Origin: Neobacillus novalis NBRC 102450
GTDB lineage: Bacteria > Bacillota > Bacilli > Bacillales > Cytobacillaceae
DNA: 64,000 nucleotides
NCBI RefSeq assembly: GCF_001591805.1
Contig: NZ_BCVP01000009.1
Coordinates: 310,001-374,000, forward strand
Direction: 5' to 3'
Made by a program: the position numbers and the translations under genes. Below, one piece after another: positions 7,331 through 15,612 of the stretch. The first letter of the stretch is position 1. Every line of letters starts with the position of its first letter. The notes below the pieces were generated by a model. The model made no database searches, was not told where the DNA came from, and was given only the letters and a program-made list of their open reading frames with translations.

Positions 7331-8860
7331 CTACTCTTCGGAAAGCAATGGCAGCGGTTTTTTTGTTGGCCCTTCGATGACGTCACCGGAATAGGCATAC
7401 CGAGAACCATGGCATGGGCAATCCCATGTTTTTTCAGCCCGATTCCATTCACATTCACAGCCAAGATGCTGACAAGTGGTGTCGACAACATATAGCTTAC
7501 CATTTTCATCCTTGTAAGCACCTGCTCTTTTTCCGTTAAACATGACAACTGAACCTTCGCCAACCTGCAAATCCTCCGCGGCCTTGTCAGTATACTCAAG
7601 TTTCCCTTTAATGAGGTGCTTAGCGACATCGGCATTGGTTGTTACCACGCTTTTTAAATCCGGATCAGCCTGAAATCGAGATGGTGAATATAGCTCCTTG
7701 TAAGGGTTATCCCGGCCGAGGACATAATCGGTCAATAAGTGTCCGGCAAGGATGCCTGTGGTCATGCCCCACTTTTTATAGCCCGTTGCCAACAAAATAT
7801 GCTCACGCTCTGCCGTTATTGAACCGATATAGGGAAGCTTATCAAGGGTAACTAAATCCTGCGCCGACCAGCGGTATTCGTATTCCTTTATGCCAAAAAC
7901 ATCCTCCGCAAAGTCTTCGAGTGCTTCATAATGCTTCATTGTATCAATGCCTTGTCCCGTTTTGTGATTTTCTCCGCCAATGATAATCAACTTTTCGCCG
8001 TCAATCGGTGTATAGCGAATTGAACGAGTTGGGCTATCAGCGCTGATATACATGCCTCCAGGATAGTCTTTATCCGTTTTTATTCCGATTGCGTAAGATC
8101 TATCCACATGCATCCTTGCAAAATAAAGGCCAGGTAAATCGTAAAATGGAAAGTGTGAGGCGATAATCACCTGATTACAGGTGACTTTTTGACCGGACTT
8201 TGTCACCACCTTTGGCTGGGTCTTATCGTCCTCAATGTCGTTCGCCACTGTATTTTCAAATACAGCGCAGCCACTCTTAACAGCCTCATCCAAAAGAAAC
8301 TTCAAAAATTTAAGTGGATGAAACTGGCCTTGATTCCGCATTAGTAAGGCAGCTGTAACAGGGATATTAAACGGGATGGTATCCTTTATGGCACCATCGA
8401 TTCCAAGCGTTTTATAGGCTTCCCATTCCGTTTTAAGCTTTTCAGCATATTCCTCGGTCGTTGCATACATATAGGCGTCTTCATTGCTGAAATCACAATC
8501 AATTCCTTTTTCCTTTACATTACTTTCGACGAATTGGATGGCATTCATATGGGATTCGAAATAGAGACGAGCCTTTTCTTCACCAAAATGATTGATAAAT
8601 TCATCATAAACTAAGCCATGCTGCGCCGTTACTTTTGCCGTTGTATGTCCGGTAGTCCCATTTAAAACGCTGCCCGCATCAAGTAATGCAACCTTTTTTC
8701 CTTCTTTTGAAAGTAAATAGGCAGCAGTAATACCAGTTATTCCGGCGCCAACAATGGCTACTTCCACTGTTAAATCTTCAGTTAATTTCCGAAAAGAAGG
8801 CAATTCGATTTCACGCCAATATGTTTTTGGGAATTGTGGGATTTTTTCAGAAGAACTCAT
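7331..8860 (-). CDS. yhfW: FAD-dependent oxidoreductase with C-terminal Rieske [2Fe-2S] domain (YhfW-like)
   Basis: 509 residues. The N-terminal DAO-type FAD fold has VAIVGAGITGITAAYLLSKE near residue 35, then the substrate-domain region. The last ~90 residues form a Rieske domain with CQHLGCECEW and CPCHGSRYAYSG, giving the two Cys-x-His ligand pairs. Length and domain order match B. subtilis YhfW. The enzyme should pass electrons from an amine-type substrate through FAD to the iron-sulphur cluster; the true substrate is unknown. GGAGGAG lies upstream of the ATG. It shares a bidirectional terminator with the convergent 7128-7262 gene. Confidence 0.85.
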   Translation of the reverse strand: MSSSEKIPQFPKTYWREIELPSFRKLTEDLTVEVAIVGAGITGITAAYLLSKEGKKVALLDAGSVLNGTTGHTTAKVTAQHGLVYDEFINHFGEEKARLYFESHMNAIQFVESNVKEKGIDCDFSNEDAYMYATTEEYAEKLKTEWEAYKTLGIDGAIKDTIPFNIPVTAALLMRNQGQFHPLKFLKFLLDEAVKSGCAVFENTVANDIEDDKTQPKVVTKSGQKVTCNQVIIASHFPFYDLPGLYFARMHVDRSYAIGIKTDKDYPGGMYISADSPTRSIRYTPIDGEKLIIIGGENHKTGQGIDTMKHYEALEDFAEDVFGIKEYEYRWSAQDLVTLDKLPYIGSITAEREHILLATGYKKWGMTTGILAGHLLTDYVLGRDNPYKELYSPSRFQADPDLKSVVTTNADVAKHLIKGKLEYTDKAAEDLQVGEGSVVMFNGKRAGAYKDENGKLYVVDTTCQHLGCECEWNRAEKTWDCPCHGSRYAYSGDVIEGPTKKPLPLLSEE

Positions 8861-8940
8861 ACATACTCCTCCAGCTTCATAATGAACTCATGTTTAATTT
8901 TTCCTAAAATGAGAAAATAATGTGAAAAAGTTAAAGAAAA

Positions 8941-9023
8941 CTCTCCGATTGGCGAGCCGTTAGGCGATGACAGAGGTGTAGTTGCACTTATGCCTGATCG
9001 GAAAGTTATACTTTCCGATCGGC
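8941..9023 (+). ncRNA. Structured RNA-like element, copy A
   Basis: 83 nt that align along their whole length with 10531-10615. Shared blocks are CCGATTGGCGAGCC, GACAGAGG, TAGTTGC and TTATGCCTGAT. It ends in an 11-bp hairpin GATCGGAAAGT/ACTTTCCGATC. Copy B differs from copy A by a compensatory base-pair change in that hairpin, and an internal GCC-GTTA-GGC hairpin is GCCC-GTAA-GGGC in copy B. A terminator hairpin follows immediately, with no plus-strand gene behind it, so copy A could be a small stand-alone RNA. I cannot assign it to a known riboswitch class. Confidence 0.5.
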
Positions 9024-9024
9024 A

Positions 9025-9067
9025 AAAAAAGGATGAACCCTGATTATTATGGGTTCATCCTTTTTTG
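9025..9067. terminator. Strong bidirectional terminator hairpin
   Basis: Stem AAAAAAGGATGAACCC/GGGTTCATCCTTTTTT with a 10-nt loop. It serves the minus-strand gene ending at 9079 and could also end a plus-strand transcript of structured element copy A. Confidence 0.85.
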
Positions 9068-9078
9068 TTAGAAAAATT

Positions 9079-9225
9079 TTAATCTTCTTCATCGCTGTCT
9101 ATTTTGTCAATTCGAACAGCATCTTCTGAATTAAGAGCTCTGCCTAAAAAATGAAAGACCATTCCGCCCACTAAACCAAGGCAAAGGACAAAACCGATGG
9201 TTGTAGTCAACCATAAAGCAGTCAT
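9079..9225 (-). CDS. Small single-pass membrane protein, unknown
   Basis: 48 codons: MTALWLTTTIGFVLCLGLVG then GMVFHFLGRALNSEDAV and an acidic end SDEED. It has one N-terminal membrane helix and a charged cytoplasmic tail. The ribosome site AAGGGGG lies before the ATG and a terminator lies 12 bp beyond the stop. The family is not recognised. Confidence 0.6.
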   Translation of the reverse strand: MTALWLTTTIGFVLCLGLVGGMVFHFLGRALNSEDAVRIDKIDSDEED

Positions 9226-9308
9226 TCAAGTTCCCCCTTCTTCCTGCTTAAGCTCTTCTAAAGATATATGCAGAGAAGGGACGTATCTTGCTTTATTATC
9301 GGGTTTTG

Positions 9309-9683
9309 TCAATCTTTTTTCTTTAGTTCCGAATAATAATCCACCTTTTTAATATTGACGCCGACAAAGGTTTCAATGATTGACTGACCACCCGCAATTG
9401 AAAAAATTAAAATAAATATAAAAGTAACCCTCGGGAAAAGTAAATAGGCTCCCCCAAGTAAAACGGCACTCCAAATACCGGCACACCAATAACATTTCAA
9501 GAGATAACCAAACATCGATGTCGGGACTTCCTTTGTTTCAGTGCCAGTATCCGTTACTACCTTTACTTTTTTCACAAACGGCTTGCGGATAAATTCGGTT
9601 ATTTTATCAAAAACAATTAAATGGGTTAAACGGTAGCTTGCTAAAATTAACATAATATAGGTCATCCATGAAATATTGCTCAC
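9309..9683 (-). CDS. DUF1360 family membrane protein
   Basis: 124 residues. A first helix (SWMTYIMLILASYRLTHLIV) leads into a middle segment with the family signature CYWCAGIWSAVLLGG, and then two more hydrophobic stretches. DUF1360 proteins are common in spore formers and some are sporulation-associated, but the biochemical role is unknown. The gene is divergent from the LysM-CAP gene and shares a 107-bp promoter region that contains an A/T-rich inverted repeat. Confidence 0.75.
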   Translation of the reverse strand: MSNISWMTYIMLILASYRLTHLIVFDKITEFIRKPFVKKVKVVTDTGTETKEVPTSMFGYLLKCYWCAGIWSAVLLGGAYLLFPRVTFIFILIFSIAGGQSIIETFVGVNIKKVDYYSELKKKD

Positions 9684-9790
9684 ATTTTGCTCCTCCGAAA
9701 GCTCCGATAATGGCCAGCTAAATATATTTTTCAGTTCCTTGTATATTTTGAGCCTGAAATCAAAAATATATATTCGGAGGAGGCGAAATA

Positions 9791-10405
9791 ATGAAAAAAT
9801 CTTTTTGGCTTAGTTTTCTGTTTTTACTATCTCTTTTCTGCATTCCAAGCGTCTCGTTTGCCCAGCAAATATACATCGTTCAGCCGGGGGACTCACTTTG
9901 GAAAATTGCTGTCAGGTATCAGGTCGGAATTACGGAGATTATTCAAGCAAACCCGCAATTTAAAAATCCTAATTTGATCTACCCGGGTCAAAAGGTAAAC
10001 ATCCCCGATTTAGGCGGTGTTAAATCAATTGAAAGTCAAGTCATTCAGTTAACCAACCAAGAACGGGCGAAGAATGGTCTCAAGCCATTGAAGGCAGATT
10101 GGGAACTCTCAAGGGTGGCGCGCTATAAGGCAATGGATATGCGCGACAAGAACTATTTTAGTCATACGAGCCCAACCTACGGCAGTCCCTTTGATATGAT
10201 GAAGAATTTTGGGATTACCTATCGTTCAGCAGCAGAAAATATTGCCGCCGGTCAAACGACAGCAGCATCGGTTGTTCAGGCTTGGATGAATAGTTCCGGT
10301 CATCGCGCCAATATTTTAAGTTCTCAGTCTACCTACATTGGTGTCGGTTATGCAAAAGGCGGCTCCCAAAGATACTACTGGGTACAGATGTTTATATCAA
10401 AATGA
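9791..10405 (+). CDS. Secreted LysM-CAP domain protein (YkwD-like)
   Basis: 204 residues. A signal peptide ends near PSVSFAQ. One LysM domain follows (YIVQPGDSLWKIAVRYQVGI to YPGQKVNIP), then a CAP/SCP domain (LTNQERAKNGLKPLKADWEL, YFSHTSPTYGSPF, GHRANILSS, YWVQMFISK). It should bind peptidoglycan or spore cortex through LysM; CAP domains of this class have no settled enzymatic role. The GGAGGAGG ribosome site is strong. It is a single gene followed by a terminator. Confidence 0.88.
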   Translation: MKKSFWLSFLFLLSLFCIPSVSFAQQIYIVQPGDSLWKIAVRYQVGITEIIQANPQFKNPNLIYPGQKVNIPDLGGVKSIESQVIQLTNQERAKNGLKPLKADWELSRVARYKAMDMRDKNYFSHTSPTYGSPFDMMKNFGITYRSAAENIAAGQTTAASVVQAWMNSSGHRANILSSQSTYIGVGYAKGGSQRYYWVQMFISK

Positions 10406-10414
10406 TGTTACAAC

Positions 10415-10447
10415 GGGTCAGTTTCCATTAGGAGGCTGACCCTTTCT
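10415..10447 (+). terminator. Terminator of the LysM-CAP gene
   Basis: GGGTCAG(TTTCC)...(GGAGG)CTGACCC stem followed by TTT. Confidence 0.7.
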
Positions 10448-10530
10448 ACGTCTCTGGACCGATATAAAAATCAAGCTCTAGCGCAATTATGAAAAGCATT
10501 GGAAAAAGGTAAGATGAAATTACAGAACAA

Positions 10531-10615
10531 CTTGCCGATTGGCGAGCCCGTAAGGGCGAAGACAGAGGCTTAGTTGCTCTTATGCCTGATAGGAAAGTTT
10601 TACTTTCCTATCAGG
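10531..10615 (+). ncRNA. Structured RNA-like element, copy B, upstream of the lia cluster
   Basis: 85 nt homologous to 8941-9023. It shows hairpins CTTGCC/GGCGAG, GCCC-GTAA-GGGC and a 13-bp CTGATAGGAAAGT/ACTTTCCTATCAG. It ends 27 bases before the liaI-like start codon, so it probably lies in the 5' leader of that operon. Unlike copy A it has no terminator after it. It could be a leader regulatory RNA or a dispersed structured repeat. Confidence 0.5.
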
Positions 10616-10642
10616 CCAAGAAAAGAAAGGAGTGAATGACAA

Positions 10643-10990
10643 ATGAAAAAATTTGGTTTACTGGTAGCGGGCGGGATTGCCGCTCTCATCTTGCTTTCAA
10701 CAATTGGTCCGATGGTGGGGTTAGCCGTAAGCGTGGTTGTTCTATACTTCATCTTCAAGCAATTTTTAAAGACTGAATCAACTGGGGCAAAGATTGGTCT
10801 AGGAATCATCGGCTTCATCGTCCTGATGGCCTCTATCCACAATGCACCAGCCATCATTGGTGTCGCAGCAGCATACGTGCTTTACCTCGTTTATAAAAAA
10901 TGGAACGAGAACAAGCAAACGAAGATCAAAGAGGACTCTGACCCATTTGCCAATTTTGAAAAACAATGGAATGACATCAAACATTATTAA
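10643..10990 (+). CDS. liaI: LiaI-like small membrane protein
   Basis: 115 residues with several hydrophobic segments (GLLVAGGIAALILLSTIGP, VGLAVSVVVLYFIFKQFL, GLGIIGFIVLMASI, AIIGVAAAYVLYLVYKKW) and a charged C-terminal tail. Position decides the call: it is followed 20 bp later by a PspA/LiaH gene and then by liaF, liaS and liaR. In B. subtilis LiaI anchors LiaH at the membrane under cell-envelope stress. The ribosome site AAAGGAGTGA is good. A structured element precedes it. Sequence similarity alone would not prove LiaI. Confidence 0.6.
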   Translation: MKKFGLLVAGGIAALILLSTIGPMVGLAVSVVVLYFIFKQFLKTESTGAKIGLGIIGFIVLMASIHNAPAIIGVAAAYVLYLVYKKWNENKQTKIKEDSDPFANFEKQWNDIKHY

Positions 10991-11010
10991 GCATAAAGGA
11001 GAGAATAATC

Positions 11011-11655
11011 ATGACAAACTTATTTACGAGAATTAAAAACACCATTACTGCGGATTTACACGAGGTTCTTGATCAAAAAGAAAAACAAAACCCAATTGTC
11101 TTGCTCAATCAATATCTTCGCCAGTGTGAGCAGGAAACAGAAAAGGTTAGAAAGCTGTTAGAACGTCAATATACGTTGAAGGATGAGTTTACGAGAGAAT
11201 TTCATCAGGCAGCCGAGTTAGCAGAAAAAAGAAAATACCAAGCGGAAATTGCTTCGAAAGCAGGGGAAACAGAGCTGTATCAATTTGCTGCTGCTGAACA
11301 TCAGCAATATGCAGACCGCGCCCAGCGTCTCAGTGCTTCACTTGAACAGGTCAAAGGCCAGCTTGGTGATTTAGAGCGAAAATATGAAGAAATGAAGCAC
11401 AAGCTAAAGGATATGAATCTTCGCCGAATGGAATTAATGGGCCGCGAAAATGTAACACGCGCCAACGTCCGAATCAACCAGGTGCTTGATTCCAATACGT
11501 ACTCGGATAAATCTTACTCGAAGTTTAAAGACATTGAAAACTATTTAGACCGCCTAGAGCATCAAGTGAACAGTTCCTTTTACCGGAATACAATCGATGC
11601 AAGAATTGCTCAACTAGAAAAAGAAGCGAAATTGGAAGAAAGCAAGTCCATTTAA
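11011..11655 (+). CDS. liaH: PspA/LiaH-family phage-shock protein
   Basis: 214 residues, almost entirely coiled coil and rich in Glu, Gln, Lys and Arg. It opens with the family N-terminus LFTRIKNTITADLHEVLDQK and has the PspA-like NPIVLLNQYLRQCEQET segment. LiaH/PspA proteins form large rings or rods that stabilise damaged membranes, for example under cell-wall antibiotics. The gene follows liaI by 20 bp with its own AAAGGAG. A terminator-like hairpin after it separates liaIH from liaFSR, which allows high inducible liaIH and low liaFSR expression. Confidence 0.88.
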   Translation: MTNLFTRIKNTITADLHEVLDQKEKQNPIVLLNQYLRQCEQETEKVRKLLERQYTLKDEFTREFHQAAELAEKRKYQAEIASKAGETELYQFAAAEHQQYADRAQRLSASLEQVKGQLGDLERKYEEMKHKLKDMNLRRMELMGRENVTRANVRINQVLDSNTYSDKSYSKFKDIENYLDRLEHQVNSSFYRNTIDARIAQLEKEAKLEESKSI

Positions 11656-11673
11656 GAACAAATATGGTATTCT

Positions 11674-11702
11674 AAAAAGGCGTAGAGTCTCTGCGCCTTT
11701 TA
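11674..11702 (+). terminator. Terminator between liaH and liaF
   Basis: Stem AAAGGCGTAG/CTGCGCCTTT with a 4-nt loop, followed by TTTT. Confidence 0.75.
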
Positions 11703-11719
11703 CCCATATAAAAAAACGG

Positions 11720-11794
11720 ATTCGCAAATAACATGGCTCGATTCGCAAATAAACCGGCCTAATTCGCAAATAAAACTGTCATTTTCGCAAATAA
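11720..11794. repeat. Direct repeat array, 21-bp period, four copies of ATTCGCAAATAA
   Basis: The core ATTCGCAAATAA starts at 11720, 11741, 11762 and (as TTTCGCAAATAA) 11783, exactly 21 bp apart each time. The 9-nt spacers differ between copies. The array lies between the liaH terminator and liaF. Two other arrays of the same period occur at 30563 and 46958. Confidence 0.85.
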
Positions 11795-11815
11795 GAAAAA
11801 AGGGAGGTTGAGCCA

Positions 11816-12550
11816 ATGTTTAAAAATGCAAAAAATGATTATATTGGATGGCTCGTCTTAATCGGCATTGTGATCCTGCTATTGGAGATTTTATTTTTCA
11901 ACAGAGGACTTATTTTCTCCCTTTTCATTTCTGGCGGGATGATCTATCTAGGCCGTAAAAAAGCCGGAAAAAAGCTGGGAAAATTCCTTTTTATCGGTGG
12001 TATTATCTTCTTTGTCCTAAGTATCGTCAATATGATGACGTTCAAGTTTTTATTGTTAGCGATTTTACTGCACTTTTTTATTCAATTTTTAAATTCTAAA
12101 AAGAATCCTAACAAAATTACACCAGATATCATAAAAGATGAACAACCTCAGCAAGAGGAAACAATGGTTAGATCGAAGCCGCTGTTTGAAAATATCTTTT
12201 TTGGGCAGCAAAAAACTCCTTTTGGTGTTTATGAGTGGAATGATGTAAACATCCAGACAGGCATTGGCGATACCACTATCGACCTTAGTTACACAATGCT
12301 TCCAAAAGGAGAAACGGTCATATTTATTCGCAATATCATTGGGAATATTCAAATCCTTGTACCCTATGAAATTGATGTTAGTATCCACCATTCATGTGTG
12401 GCAGGGTCGGCAACGGTATTCGGGAATCATCACTCGAAAATTTTCAATCAAGTTTTTCAGCTTAAAACACCGGGCTATGAAAAGTCGGAGCACAAGGTAA
12501 AAATAGTTACCACGCTCGTTGTTGGGAATTTAGAGGTGAGCCGGATATGA
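11816..12550 (+). CDS. liaF: LiaF-like membrane inhibitor of the LiaRS system
   Basis: 244 residues. The N-terminal half has about four hydrophobic segments (WLVLIGIVILLLEILFFNRG, LIFSLFISGGMIYLG, FLFIGGIIFFVLSIVNMM). The C-terminal cytoplasmic DUF2154-type domain has WNDVNIQTGIGDTTIDLSYT and IQILVPYEIDVSIHHSCVAG. LiaF holds the sensor kinase LiaS inactive without stress. GGGAGG lies before ATG. The stop overlaps the liaS start (ATGA), which supports coupled synthesis of LiaF and LiaS. Confidence 0.87.
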   Translation: MFKNAKNDYIGWLVLIGIVILLLEILFFNRGLIFSLFISGGMIYLGRKKAGKKLGKFLFIGGIIFFVLSIVNMMTFKFLLLAILLHFFIQFLNSKKNPNKITPDIIKDEQPQQEETMVRSKPLFENIFFGQQKTPFGVYEWNDVNIQTGIGDTTIDLSYTMLPKGETVIFIRNIIGNIQILVPYEIDVSIHHSCVAGSATVFGNHHSKIFNQVFQLKTPGYEKSEHKVKIVTTLVVGNLEVSRI

Positions 12551-13593
12551 GTACAACCCAGCGCCAAATTGTCTGGAGTGTCGGATTCTCCTTCCTTATC
12601 GCCATCATTGTCGGGGCTGTTTTCTTTCTTGTTTTCCCGATAGGATGGTCCGAATTATGGGATCGTCACTTTATGGATATTCCTATTGTTATTTTTGTTC
12701 CTGCCTTTAGTATTGCCGTTGGGATTCTGCTAGGCGGAGCTTCAGGCCTTTTTTGGCGAAAGCAGTTTCTTGCGATTGAACACTCCCTGCACCATTTGGA
12801 GGAAGGCAGACAGATGGAGGAGAAAGGGAAGCCTCCCATCACGGAAATGCAATCCATTGCTGAGCGGATTGAGAAAATCGGCAAACAAATGACAGAACAG
12901 GCTAAACTTTCGCAGCGATTAGCGACCGAAAAAGTAGAAGACCAGGAAGCAAGAATTCAGGAGATCATTGAACAAGAACGGAACCGTCTAGCCCGTGAAT
13001 TGCATGATTCCGTCAGCCAGCAATTGTTTGCCGCATCGATGATGATGTCGGCCATTAATGAAACAAAGGTGCAGACAGAAGAGACCCGCGAAGCGAAACA
13101 ATTGAAACTTGTGGAAGAAATGATTCACCAATCGCAACTCGAGATGCGTGCCCTGCTTTTACACTTGCGTCCTGTGGCATTAAAGAATAAAACGCTCCAA
13201 GAAGGAATTGAAGAGCTGTTAATCGAATTATCTCAAAAGGTAACTATGGATATTAACTGGAAAGTGGAAGCTTTTCCATTAGACAAAGGTGTAGAGGATC
13301 ATCTTTTCCGTATCCTTCAAGAATCTGTATCAAACACCCTTAGGCATTCGAAAGCAAACAAGCTTGAGGTTCTGATGATTAAACGGGATGACCTTGTTAT
13401 CTTAAGGATTGTTGATGACGGAATTGGTTTTGAAGTAAACGAAATGAAAGCAGGGTCTTACGGAATGCAAAACATGCATGAGCGAGCCGTTGAAGTCGGC
13501 GGCACGTTAAAGGTGATTAGTGTGAAAAATAAAGGAACAAGGCTGGAAGTGAAGGTTCCGGTGATGATTAATGGAGGTGGTGTGAATGATTAG
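12547..13593 (+). CDS. liaS: Sensor histidine kinase LiaS (HisKA_3 type)
   Basis: 348 residues. Two N-terminal membrane helices flank a very short extracellular loop, as in intramembrane-sensing kinases. A HAMP-like linker follows, then the HisKA_3 box [20 protein letters not shown] with the phospho-accepting His. The ATPase domain contains [16 protein letters not shown] and the G-box DDGIGFEV. It should phosphorylate LiaR when the cell wall is perturbed. It overlaps liaF at its start and liaR at its end. Confidence 0.9.
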   Translation: MSTTQRQIVWSVGFSFLIAIIVGAVFFLVFPIGWSELWDRHFMDIPIVIFVPAFSIAVGILLGGASGLFWRKQFLAIEHSLHHLEEGRQMEEKGKPPITEMQSIAERIEKIGKQMTEQAKLSQRLATEKVEDQEARIQEIIEQERNRLARELHDSVSQQLFAASMMMSAINETKVQTEETREAKQLKLVEEMIHQSQLEMRALLLHLRPVALKNKTLQEGIEELLIELSQKVTMDINWKVEAFPLDKGVEDHLFRILQESVSNTLRHSKANKLEVLMIKRDDLVILRIVDDGIGFEVNEMKAGSYGMQNMHERAVEVGGTLKVISVKNKGTRLEVKVPVMINGGGVND

Positions 13594-14218
13594 AGTCGTT
13601 TTTGTTGATGACCATGAAATGGTGAGAATTGGAGTTTCCTCTTATTTATCGGCACAGCCGGATATTGAGGTTGTAGGGGAAGCGGCCGATGGGAAAAAAG
13701 GGGTAGAACTGGTACTTGAACTCCGCCCTGATATCATCTTAATGGATTTAGTGATGAAAGAAATGGACGGGATAGAAGCTACTAGACAAATTATTGAACA
13801 TTGGCCTGAAGCAAAGGTGATTATCGTGACAAGCTTTTTGGATGATGAAAAGGTCTACCCTGCACTTGAAGCCGGAGCAACCAGCTATATGCTGAAGACC
13901 TCGAAGGCAGGCGAAATCGCAAATGCCGTGCGGGCAACCTATCATGGGCAGTCGGTACTTGAACCGGAAGTAACTGGGAAAATGATGGTGAAAATGCGCC
14001 AAAAGAACACACACCTGCCACACGAAGACCTCACCAGCCGAGAATTGGAAATATTACTGCTGATGGCAGAAGGCAAAGCCAATCAGGACATTGCCGATGA
14101 ATTATTTATCGCCCTGAAGACCGTCAAAACCCATGTTAGCAATATTTTAAGCAAATTAAGCGTCCAAGACCGCACCCAGGCAGTCATCTATGCGTTTAAG
14201 CATTCATTAATAAAATAA
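13586..14218 (+). CDS. liaR: Response regulator LiaR (NarL/LuxR type)
   Basis: 210 residues. The receiver domain opens [20 protein letters not shown], has the phospho-acceptor Asp in [14 protein letters not shown], and the conserved Lys in [10 protein letters not shown]. The C-terminal LuxR helix-turn-helix is [20 protein letters not shown] and [15 protein letters not shown]. It should activate liaIH and the operon itself. The gene overlaps liaS by eight bases and ends the cluster before a terminator. Confidence 0.9.
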   Translation: MIRVVFVDDHEMVRIGVSSYLSAQPDIEVVGEAADGKKGVELVLELRPDIILMDLVMKEMDGIEATRQIIEHWPEAKVIIVTSFLDDEKVYPALEAGATSYMLKTSKAGEIANAVRATYHGQSVLEPEVTGKMMVKMRQKNTHLPHEDLTSRELEILLLMAEGKANQDIADELFIALKTVKTHVSNILSKLSVQDRTQAVIYAFKHSLIK

Positions 14219-14229
14219 ACCCGAAAACC

Positions 14230-14256
14230 AAGGCTATCTGGAAATAGCCTTTTTTT
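14230..14256 (+). terminator. Terminator of liaFSR
   Basis: Stem AAGGCTAT/ATAGCCTT followed by seven T. Confidence 0.85.
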
Positions 14257-14297
14257 CGTGGTGCATATATTACTATATTTAATATTTTCGAGGGAAT

Positions 14298-14611
14298 GGG
14301 CACCGTTTAGCGGAATCAGAGTGCCGATGGAAGCGGAAAAAAGGAGAGGGCCGGCACTGTGGTGGATCCAGAGTGCCCGTGGGAGCTTAAAAAAGTGGGA
14401 GACGGGCACCGTGATGGGTTTAGAGTGCCCACGGAAGCAATAAAAAGAAGGGGACGGGCACTGTGATAGGTTCATAGTGCCCGTGGGAGCTTAAAAAAGA
14501 GGGTGACGGGCACTGTGATGGGTTTAGAGTGCCCATGGGAGTAATAAAAAGAAGGAGACGGGCACTGTGACGGGTTCATTGTGCCCGTGGAAGGAAAAAA
14601 AGAGCAGCCGC
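14298..14611. repeat. Hairpin tandem repeat, six copies, 52-bp period
   Basis: Units begin with GGGCAC (unit 2 CGGCAC) at 14298, 14352, 14404, 14456, 14508 and 14560, so the last four intervals are exactly 52 bp. Each unit can fold as GGGCACTGT...AGTGCCC. Linkers alternate between GGGAGCTTAAAAAAG and GGAAGCAATAAAAAG, giving a 104-bp higher-order unit. It fills the gap between the liaR terminator and the efe promoter and contains no credible gene. Confidence 0.85.
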
Positions 14612-14677
14612 GGTCAAAAAATCCCCATTTTGGATATTCACTCCCCACCTTTTGCATAATCAATAATAAAAAAACAA

Positions 14678-14731
14678 TTGAAAATACTTCTCAATTACTG
14701 TTATTATTATAGTTAATGAAAATGATTATCA
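14678..14731 (+). promoter_or_regulatory. efe promoter with Fur box
   Basis: TTGAAA at 14678-14683 and TATTAT at 14702-14707 give an 18-bp-spaced sigma-A promoter. TGAAAAT-G-ATTATCA at 14717-14731 matches the Bacillus Fur 7-1-7 box TGATAAT-N-ATTATCA with one mismatch. It lies just downstream of the -10 box, where bound Fur would block transcription when iron is sufficient. Confidence 0.8.
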
Positions 14732-14763
14732 TTATTAACGGAATTGGGGGGGACTTATTACAT

Positions 14764-15612
14764 ATGAAATTATTAAAAGTGTCAGGAATATTATTGCTAT
14801 CTAGCAGTCTGCTATTTGGGTGTGCAACTATGGACAAATCTACATCCACTGATAAGGTGAAAGAAACAAAGAATACGGCATCAGAAGCTCTAAAGGGAGT
14901 AACTGATGAATACCGTAAGTATGCCATAGGGGAAATTGAAGATTTTGTTAAGGCAACGGAAGCTTTTACAACTGCAGTCAAAAACGGTGAATTAGTTAAA
15001 GCAAAGGAACTTTATGGGCCAGCGCGGATGTATTATGAACGCGCTGAACCGATTGCTGAAGTGTTTGGCGACCTTGACCCAAAAATCGATGCACGTGAAG
15101 GCGATGTCCCGGAGGCAGAATGGACCGGTTACCACCGAATTGAAAAAGGATTATGGATGGAAAACACAACAAAAGGCTATGAACAGTTCGCAGAGCAGCT
15201 AATGAAAGATGTGAACCTGCTCCGTGCTAAGGTAGAAACCGTTGAAGTCACACCAGATATATTAATTACAGGGGCTGTCGACTTGTTAAATGAAGTATCA
15301 ACCTCAAAGGTAACAGGGGAAGAGGATCGTTATTCCCATACCGATTTATATGATTTTGCGGCGAATGTACAAGGAGCGGAAAAGATTTATCATCTCCTCA
15401 ATCCGGCATTAAAGAAAAAAGATAAAGAACTTTCAAACGAAATTCAGACTCGTTTTGATGAGGTCTATCGTTTACTGAACCAACAAAAAAATGGTAATGG
15501 CTATAAGCTTTATACAGAATTGACAGAGGCACAAGTGAAAGAACTAAGTCAGGCCGTTGATGCACTTGCGGAACCGCTATCACAAATAGGAATTGTTACG
15601 GAGGCGTCTTAA
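14764..15612 (+). CDS. efeO: EfeO-type iron-uptake lipoprotein (M75/imelysin domain)
   Basis: 282 residues. The lipoprotein signal LLLSSSLLFGC places the lipidated Cys at residue 20. The rest is an M75-type EfeO domain with the family HxxE motif in WTGYHRIEKGLW. The start at 14764 is used because GGGGGGGAC precedes it; the ATG at 14716 lies in the Fur box. EfeO is proposed to capture iron at the outer face and work with EfeB and the permease EfeU. The gene abuts efeB directly. The cupredoxin domain of enterobacterial EfeO is absent, as in B. subtilis YwbM. Confidence 0.9.
   Translation: MKLLKVSGILLLSSSLLFGCATMDKSTSTDKVKETKNTASEALKGVTDEYRKYAIGEIEDFVKATEAFTTAVKNGELVKAKELYGPARMYYERAEPIAEVFGDLDPKIDAREGDVPEAEWTGYHRIEKGLWMENTTKGYEQFAEQLMKDVNLLRAKVETVEVTPDILITGAVDLLNEVSTSKVTGEEDRYSHTDLYDFAANVQGAEKIYHLLNPALKKKDKELSNEIQTRFDEVYRLLNQQKNGNGYKLYTELTEAQVKELSQAVDALAEPLSQIGIVTEAS

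Noticed and set aside
14716..14763. Longer EfeO start at ATG 14716
   Set aside because: It would place the start codon inside the Fur box and spoil the lipoprotein signal.
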